Assembly (NCBI GenBank): GCA_964450565.1
Contig: CAYVCP010000020.1
Span: forward strand, 1-10,098
Direction: 5' to 3'
DNA from: CAYVCP01 sp964450565
Lineage (GTDB): Bacteria; Patescibacteriota; Minisyncoccia; Minisyncoccales; CG1-02-41-26
DNA: 10,098 bases
Numbering within the stretch: the stretch's first letter is position 1; every line of letters begins with the position of its first letter. The position numbers and the translations under genes were made by a program. Positions 6,005 through 10,098 of the stretch are shown one piece after another. The notes under the pieces are model-generated. The model was not told the origin of the DNA. It made no database searches and worked only from the letters and a program-made list of their open reading frames with translations.

Positions 6005-6608
6005 AGAAATTCTAACAAAAGAACAAGAAAGAATGATACCTTTTTTGAAGGTTTTTTCAAAAGATTTTGGTTTGGTAGGAGGTACTGCAATTGCTCTTCA
6101 TATAGGGCACAGAGAATCAATTGATTTTAATTTATTTACGAATAAAGAATTTTTAAACAGCACCATAAGAAGTAAAATAAGGAACGATGGAAAAGAAATA
6201 AAACATGTTTTTTTTGACAAGAAAGACGAATATACTGTTTTAGTTGATAACGTAAAGCTAACCTTTCTTTTCTATCCCTTTCCTCTTTCTTTCTCTGAAA
6301 AGTTTGATTTTATTAAATTACCTGATTTATTGACCCTGGCTTCAATGAAAGCTTATACTCTAGGAAGAAGAAATAAATGGAAAGACTACGTTGATCTTTA
6401 CTTTATTCTGAGAAAATACCATTCCTTAAAAGAAATTAATAATCGTGCTGAAGAAATCTTTGGTAATGAATTTAATGAAAAGATTTTTAAAATACAGTTA
6501 AGTTATTTTAAAGACATTGATTATTCAGAAAAAGTTATCTTTACCAAGGATAATAAGGTAGAAGATGGCATCATTAAAAAAGAACTCATTAGTTTTAGTA
6601 TAAAATAA
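5997..6608 (+). CDS. AbiEii/AbiGii-type nucleotidyltransferase-like protein
   Basis: The 203-residue protein shows the nucleotidyltransferase signature LVGGTAIALHIGHRESIDFNLF (spread over residues 26-47; G28-G29, then D43-x-N45) and the family's later segment LASMKAYTLGRR...KDYVDLYF (114-136; K129, D130, D133). AbiEii-type proteins are toxins of type IV-like toxin-antitoxin or abortive-infection systems and transfer nucleotides to RNA targets; related proteins have other roles. The family's metal-binding pair is normally D-x-D; here the second acid is Asn45, so catalysis may be impaired or use another acid. The protein is soluble and has no SD; its start sits inside the preceding gene (8-nt overlap), which fits an antitoxin-then-toxin order. 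Loss of an acid would fit a tamed or domesticated toxin. Confidence 0.83.
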   Translation: MHREILTKEQERMIPFLKVFSKDFGLVGGTAIALHIGHRESIDFNLFTNKEFLNSTIRSKIRNDGKEIKHVFFDKKDEYTVLVDNVKLTFLFYPFPLSFSEKFDFIKLPDLLTLASMKAYTLGRRNKWKDYVDLYFILRKYHSLKEINNRAEEIFGNEFNEKIFKIQLSYFKDIDYSEKVIFTKDNKVEDGIIKKELISFSIK

Positions 6609-6630
6609 AGTAACAAATCCTTGATTTCTT

Positions 6631-6649
6631 TGTCATAATATAATAGGAG
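6631..6649 (+). promoter_or_regulatory. -10 boxes and Shine-Dalgarno site for the ABC transporter gene
   Basis: The 52-nt gap holds TGTCATAAT (6631-6639, extended -10-like) and an overlapping TATAAT (6639-6644), followed by AGGAG (6645-6649) eleven bases before ATG 6661. The SD is one of only two clear ones in the window. If the first box is used, transcription would start around the SD itself; if the second, downstream of it. Alternatively the SD serves read-through mRNA from the upstream pair. Confidence 0.45.
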
Positions 6650-6660
6650 TTTTTTAATTT

Positions 6661-8403
6661 ATGAAAGAAAACACTAAAAAAACATTAAAATATTATTTAA
6701 AAGCAAGCCTAAAGCATAAAGGACTAATTTTTTTAATATTCTTTTCTGTTTTTTTTGCTTCTATCATATCGGTTATAACACCATTATTATTTAAACAATT
6801 CTTTGATTCTCTAGCTGATTTAAATCCAGAAAACTTAATTAAAATATTAATTAATCTAGCTGTCTTAGAGGTAATAGCTTGGTTGTTTTGGAGAATAGCT
6901 ACTTTTTCAAGCACCTATTTTCAATCAAAAACAATTGCTGATTTAGACAACAAATCTTTCCAATATCTACATAAACATTCTTTCAGTTTTTTTGATAATA
7001 ATTTCGTTGGCTCTTTAGTGAAAAAAGTTAAATGGTTTTCAAAAGCGTTTGAAATAATTTGCGATCAAATAACATGGGAACTCACTCCCTTGGTAGTAAA
7101 CACCGCTTTTATCATTATTGTACTTTTTAAAAGAAATTTCTTTGTAGGATTGTCTGTTTTGATATGGATAACTGTTTTTTTGTTTGTAAACTTTTTGTTT
7201 AGTAAATATAAGTTAAAGTATGATATCAAAAAAGCAGAAAAAGAAACACAGACAACAGGACTGTTAGCTGATACTATAACTAACAACAAGAATATAAAAC
7301 TTTTTACGGGGTATAAAAGGGAAGTAAAAGAATTTGAAAAAGTTATTAAAGAATTAAAGAATTTTAGAACTTTTTCTTGGAATCTTAATAATATCTTTGA
7401 AGCATTTCAAGGATTTTTAATGATTTTTCTTGAAATTAGTATTCTTTATCTTTCTATCTCTTTATGGAAAAAGAACATCTTAACAATAGGGGATTTTGTA
7501 TTAATTCAATTCTATTTCATGAATATTTTCCAGAGGGTTTGGGGGTTTGGAAGAGTTTTAAGAAGAATTTATGAAAGTTTAGCTGATGCTGAAGAGATGA
7601 CTAATATTTTAGAAACCCCTCACGAAATTACAGATATTTTTCAAGCTAAAGAGCTAAAAGTAGATAGGGGAGAGATTGAATTTAAGAATGTATTATTTTG
7701 CTATAGTAAAACAAGAAAAGTTTTAGAGAATTTCAATTTAAAAATAAAGTCAAAAGAAAGAATTGCTCTAATTGGTCCTTCGGGAGCTGGAAAAACAACT
7801 GTTATTAAATTACTTTTAAGAATGCACGATATTTATAAGGGAAACATCTTAATAGATGAGCAAAATATTGCTAAAATAACCCAGGAAAGTTTAAGAAAAA
7901 ATATTGGCTTAGTACCTCAAGATCCAATTCTCTTTCATAGAACTTTACTGGAGAATATTAGGTATGGAAAACCTAAATCAAGTATTAAAGAGGTTATAGA
8001 AGCATCAAAAAAAGCTTATTGCCATAACTTTATAAAAGAGTTTGATGACGACTATAAGACCTATGTTGGGGAAAGAGGAATCAAGTTATCGGGTGGAGAA
8101 AGACAAAGAATAGCTATAGCCAGAGCTATCCTAAAGAATCCTTCCATTCTTATTCTAGACGAAGCAACTTCAAGTCTTGATTCAGAATCAGAAAGATTGA
8201 TTCAAAAAGGTATTGAAAATCTAATGGAAAATAAAACAGTTATTGTGATAGCTCATCGTCTTTCTACTATTAAAAGAATGGATAGAATTATTGTAATTGA
8301 TGAAGGGAGAATTATAGAAGAAGGGAACCATAATGATTTAATCAAAAAGGGTGGAAAATATCAAAAGCTATGGGAAATACAGGCAGGTAGCTTTATTGAA
8401 TAA
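6661..8403 (+). CDS. ABC exporter half-transporter (fused membrane and ATPase domains)
   Basis: At 580 residues it has the usual length of a homodimerising or heterodimerising exporter. Membrane segments are estimated near 22-44, 61-82, 141-158, 162-180, 251-270 and 273-293. The nucleotide-binding domain (about 335-580) is complete: A-loop Tyr348, Walker A GPSGAGKTT (372-380), Q-loop Q420, signature LSGGERQ (476-482), Walker B ILILDE (496-501) with catalytic Glu501, D-loop SSLD (504-507) and H-loop His532. All catalytic residues are intact, so an active ATPase is expected. It belongs to the MsbA/LmrA-like multidrug, lipid or peptide exporter type; the substrate cannot be assigned. No second half-transporter is adjacent, which favours a homodimer. 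AGGAG precedes the ATG. Export of the product of the upstream ligase operon is conceivable but only inferred. Confidence 0.95.
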   Translation: MKENTKKTLKYYLKASLKHKGLIFLIFFSVFFASIISVITPLLFKQFFDSLADLNPENLIKILINLAVLEVIAWLFWRIATFSSTYFQSKTIADLDNKSFQYLHKHSFSFFDNNFVGSLVKKVKWFSKAFEIICDQITWELTPLVVNTAFIIIVLFKRNFFVGLSVLIWITVFLFVNFLFSKYKLKYDIKKAEKETQTTGLLADTITNNKNIKLFTGYKREVKEFEKVIKELKNFRTFSWNLNNIFEAFQGFLMIFLEISILYLSISLWKKNILTIGDFVLIQFYFMNIFQRVWGFGRVLRRIYESLADAEEMTNILETPHEITDIFQAKELKVDRGEIEFKNVLFCYSKTRKVLENFNLKIKSKERIALIGPSGAGKTTVIKLLLRMHDIYKGNILIDEQNIAKITQESLRKNIGLVPQDPILFHRTLLENIRYGKPKSSIKEVIEASKKAYCHNFIKEFDDDYKTYVGERGIKLSGGERQRIAIARAILKNPSILILDEATSSLDSESERLIQKGIENLMENKTVIVIAHRLSTIKRMDRIIVIDEGRIIEEGNHNDLIKKGGKYQKLWEIQAGSFIE

Positions 8404-8449
8404 TTTTTATAAAAAGTAATATATTCTGCATGTTTTTCTTTCATAAAAA

Positions 8450-8467
8450 CGTTATAATAAAATAACG
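8450..8467 (+). promoter_or_regulatory. rarA promoter with palindrome ending at the start codon
   Basis: CGTTATAATAAAATAACG is a perfect 6-bp inverted repeat (CGTTAT/ATAACG, 6-nt spacer) and contains TATAAT (8453-8458). ATG 8468 follows directly, so the mRNA would be leaderless or nearly so. The palindrome covers the -10 and start region, a position where a repressor would block transcription, but 6-bp arms in AT-rich DNA can be chance. A weak TGTTTT (8431-8436) is the best -35 candidate. Confidence 0.5.
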
Positions 8468-9652
8468 ATGACTAGCTTAAATAAAAAACCTTTAGCTGAA
8501 AGAATGCGCCCTGAAAAGCTTCAAGATTTTCTTGGACAAGAAGATCTGGTTGGTAAAGGAAGAATGCTACAAAAAGCTATTGAGTCAGATAATCTTCCCT
8601 CAATGATTTTTTGGGGACCTCCTGGATCTGGTAAAACAACTCTTGCTTTTATTATAGCCAAAAAAACTAATGCTCAATTTAAACAATTAAGCGCTGTTTC
8701 TTCTGGTTTAAAAGAGTTAAGAGAGATTATTCAAGAGGCAGAAATGAACGAAAGACTAGGACAAAAAACCATTCTTTTTATTGATGAGATACACAGATGG
8801 AATAAAAAACAACAAGATGGACTTCTGCCTTTTGTAGAACAAGGAACCATCACTCTTATTGGAGCTACAACAGAAAACCCTAGTTTTGAAGTTATCTCTG
8901 CTCTTCTATCAAGATGTAGAGTATTTACTTTAAAAAGTTTACAAGAAGAAGACCTGAAGAAAATAATTAAAAAAGCCTTAAAGAAACTTGAGGTTAAAAT
9001 GGATAAACAAAGCATTGAGCTTTTAAGTAAAATGGCAAATGGAGATGCAAGAACTGCTTTAAATGTTTTAGAATATGCTAGCTCTATTTCTAAAGAAATA
9101 AATAAGAAATTAGTTAAAGAAGCCTTTCAAAAGTCTCATCTAATGTATGACAAAAATGGAGAAGAACATTATAATATAATTTCAGCCCTACATAAATCAA
9201 TGAGAGGATCAGATCCGAATGCCTCTTTGTATTGGCTAGCAAGAATGCTTGAAGCAGGGGAAAGCCCTCTTTATATTGCAAGAAGGTTAGTTAGATTTGC
9301 CTCAGAAGATATTGGCTTAATGAATTCTTTAGCTTTAAATCAGGCAGTGGCTTGTTATCAAGCTTGTCATTTTTTAGGAATGCCAGAATGTAATGTAATT
9401 TTAGCTCAAGCTGTTTTATACATGGCAAAATCAAAGAAATCAAACAGTATTTATGTTGCCTATAATAAAGCAAAAAAAGATGTTGTAGATTTTGGCAATC
9501 TATCTGTTCCGTTACACCTTAGGAATGCTCCTACAGAATTAATGAAAGACATAGGATATGGGAAAGATTATAAATACAGCCCTGAACATGATTATAAAGA
9601 AAAACAGGAATATTTTCCTGAGAAACTAAAGAATAGAAAGTATCTTACTTAA
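8468..9652 (+). CDS. rarA: RarA/MgsA, replication-associated AAA+ ATPase
   Basis: This 394-residue AAA+ protein of the clamp-loader clade acts at stalled replication forks. N-terminal PLAERMRPEKLQDFLGQ (8-24) is the family hallmark. Walker A GPPGSGKTT (50-58), Walker B ILFIDEIH (102-109), sensor 1 GATTENPSF (132-140), arginine finger in LLSRCRVF (146-153, Arg149) and sensor 2 GDAR (192-195) are all intact. The C-terminal tetramerisation region is recognised by SMRGSDPNASLYWLARML (spread over 244-261) and RRLVRFASEDIGL (272-284). The protein stops just after YFPEKLKNRKY, about where E. coli RarA (about 447 aa) has a further short tail, so it is a short member. No SD; likely leaderless, with TATAAT nine bases upstream. 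The 3' end overlaps greA, read in the opposite direction, by 8 bp. Confidence 0.96.
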   Translation: MTSLNKKPLAERMRPEKLQDFLGQEDLVGKGRMLQKAIESDNLPSMIFWGPPGSGKTTLAFIIAKKTNAQFKQLSAVSSGLKELREIIQEAEMNERLGQKTILFIDEIHRWNKKQQDGLLPFVEQGTITLIGATTENPSFEVISALLSRCRVFTLKSLQEEDLKKIIKKALKKLEVKMDKQSIELLSKMANGDARTALNVLEYASSISKEINKKLVKEAFQKSHLMYDKNGEEHYNIISALHKSMRGSDPNASLYWLARMLEAGESPLYIARRLVRFASEDIGLMNSLALNQAVACYQACHFLGMPECNVILAQAVLYMAKSKKSNSIYVAYNKAKKDVVDFGNLSVPLHLRNAPTELMKDIGYGKDYKYSPEHDYKEKQEYFPEKLKNRKYLT

Positions 9653-10091
9653 TTTCAATTATCTTATACTTCATTCCATTAGGAGAGACAACTTCTTCTC
9701 CTTCTTTTTTTCCTAAAAGAGATTTGCCAATAGGGGAGTCAAAAGAAATCATTCCTTTATCAAAGTCAGTTTCAGCAGGGCTTACAATGGTAACTTCTTC
9801 TTTTCTGCCTTCTGTTTCTAAAATAACAACACTTCCTTGTTCTATTTTATCTTTAGAAGTATTTTCAACTACTTTGGCATGAATTAACATTTTTTCTAAT
9901 TCTTGAATCCTCCCCTCATTAAAAGATTTATCTTCTTTGCTTTGAGTATAAGCTGCGTTTTCTGATAAATCACCGAAACTAGCAGCTTTATGAATAGCTT
10001 GTGCTATTTCTTTCCTCTTTACATTCTTTAGGTAATCTAATTCTTTTTTTAGTTTTTCTAACCCTTGTTGGGTAAAGTATTTTGATGGCAT
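9645..10091 (-). CDS. greA: Transcription elongation factor GreA
   Basis: The 148-residue protein (E. coli GreA: 158) binds the RNA polymerase secondary channel and stimulates cleavage of backtracked RNA. The N-terminal coiled coil (about 5-75) carries the acidic tip motif FGDLSENAAY (39-48), with Asp41 and Glu44, the residues that coordinate the catalytic metal. The C-terminal FKBP-like domain (about 80-148) shows the family segment SPIGKSLLGKKEGEEV (119-134). The start ATG lies 8 bases from the window's right edge, and only TAAATAT is visible upstream, with no SD in it. It is convergent with rarA: the two stop codons lie within an 8-bp overlap, leaving no space for a terminator between them. 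Confidence 0.97.
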   Translation of the reverse strand: MPSKYFTQQGLEKLKKELDYLKNVKRKEIAQAIHKAASFGDLSENAAYTQSKEDKSFNEGRIQELEKMLIHAKVVENTSKDKIEQGSVVILETEGRKEEVTIVSPAETDFDKGMISFDSPIGKSLLGKKEGEEVVSPNGMKYKIIEIK

Positions 10092-10098
10092 ATATTTA

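Noticed and set aside
6693..7289. Two short minus-strand frames inside the ABC transporter gene
   Set aside because: They are antisense to the membrane domain of a complete, motif-rich gene, and no SD or family resemblance was found.
8401..8449. Intrinsic terminator after the ABC transporter gene
   Set aside because: A- and T-runs are present, but no G+C-bearing hairpin followed by a T-tract was found.
8731..9473. Two short minus-strand frames inside rarA
   Set aside because: They are antisense shadows of the conserved AAA+ coding sequence.
1..10098. Recoding of TGA (as in some Patescibacteria lineages)
   Set aside because: TGA ends three consecutive genes exactly at expected domain ends and no in-frame TGA interrupts a conserved domain, so the standard bacterial code fits.
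1..10098. CRISPR array, insertion sequence, tRNA or rRNA
   Set aside because: No spaced direct repeats, transposase motifs, terminal inverted repeats or tRNA-like arms were seen on reading either strand.

Overview
The window is AT-rich (most of it about 27-30% G+C), densely packed, and uses the standard bacterial code: TGA ends three of the genes. Compact gene order, few Shine-Dalgarno sites, several -10 boxes almost touching start codons, and the kinds of genes present (GH3 N-acetylhexosaminidase-like, AbiEii-like nucleotidyltransferase, tandem ATP-grasp, small SET protein, RarA, GreA) suggest an uncultured bacterium of the Candidate Phyla Radiation/Patescibacteria. That placement is inference; no rRNA or other phylogenetic marker is present.

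Layout. Bases 1-184 hold the 5' end of a minus-strand gene that runs off the left edge. It has a strong Shine-Dalgarno site and a calcium-loop-like motif. A 209-bp divergent intergenic region follows, with an extended -10 promoter (360-368) facing right. Bases 394-4575 form a tight three-gene operon with junctions of -4 and +1 nt: a PP-loop ATP-pyrophosphatase-fold enzyme with a C-X2-C-X2-C cluster (similar in layout to MurL/QueC-type enzymes), an 801-residue tandem ATP-grasp ligase (CPSase/L-amino-acid-ligase-like half plus D-Ala-D-Ala-ligase-like half), and a minimal SET-domain methyltransferase. Two or three ATP-driven ligation or adenylation steps plus a methylation suggest synthesis of a small peptide-like compound or an unusual cell-wall precursor, or a peptide modification of a protein.

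Bases 4576-5746 carry new promoter-like boxes and a GH3 (NagZ-type) gene. Its membrane-anchor/signal leader (4702-4767) is in a different frame from the catalytic domain (4748-5746), so the gene is frameshifted, recoded or truncated. Next come an 84-residue small protein and an AbiEii-type nucleotidyltransferase (8-nt overlap), which look like a toxin-antitoxin-type pair. Bases 6661-8403 encode an ABC exporter half-transporter. Base 8468 begins rarA, whose 3' end overlaps by 8 bp the convergent minus-strand greA (9645-10091).

The theme is cell-envelope or peptide metabolism (PP-loop enzyme, ATP-grasp ligase, GH3, exporter) followed by information-processing housekeeping (RarA, GreA). The best candidate for an undescribed system is the PP-loop/tandem ATP-grasp/SET operon. 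The most striking local anomaly is the split start of the GH3 gene.
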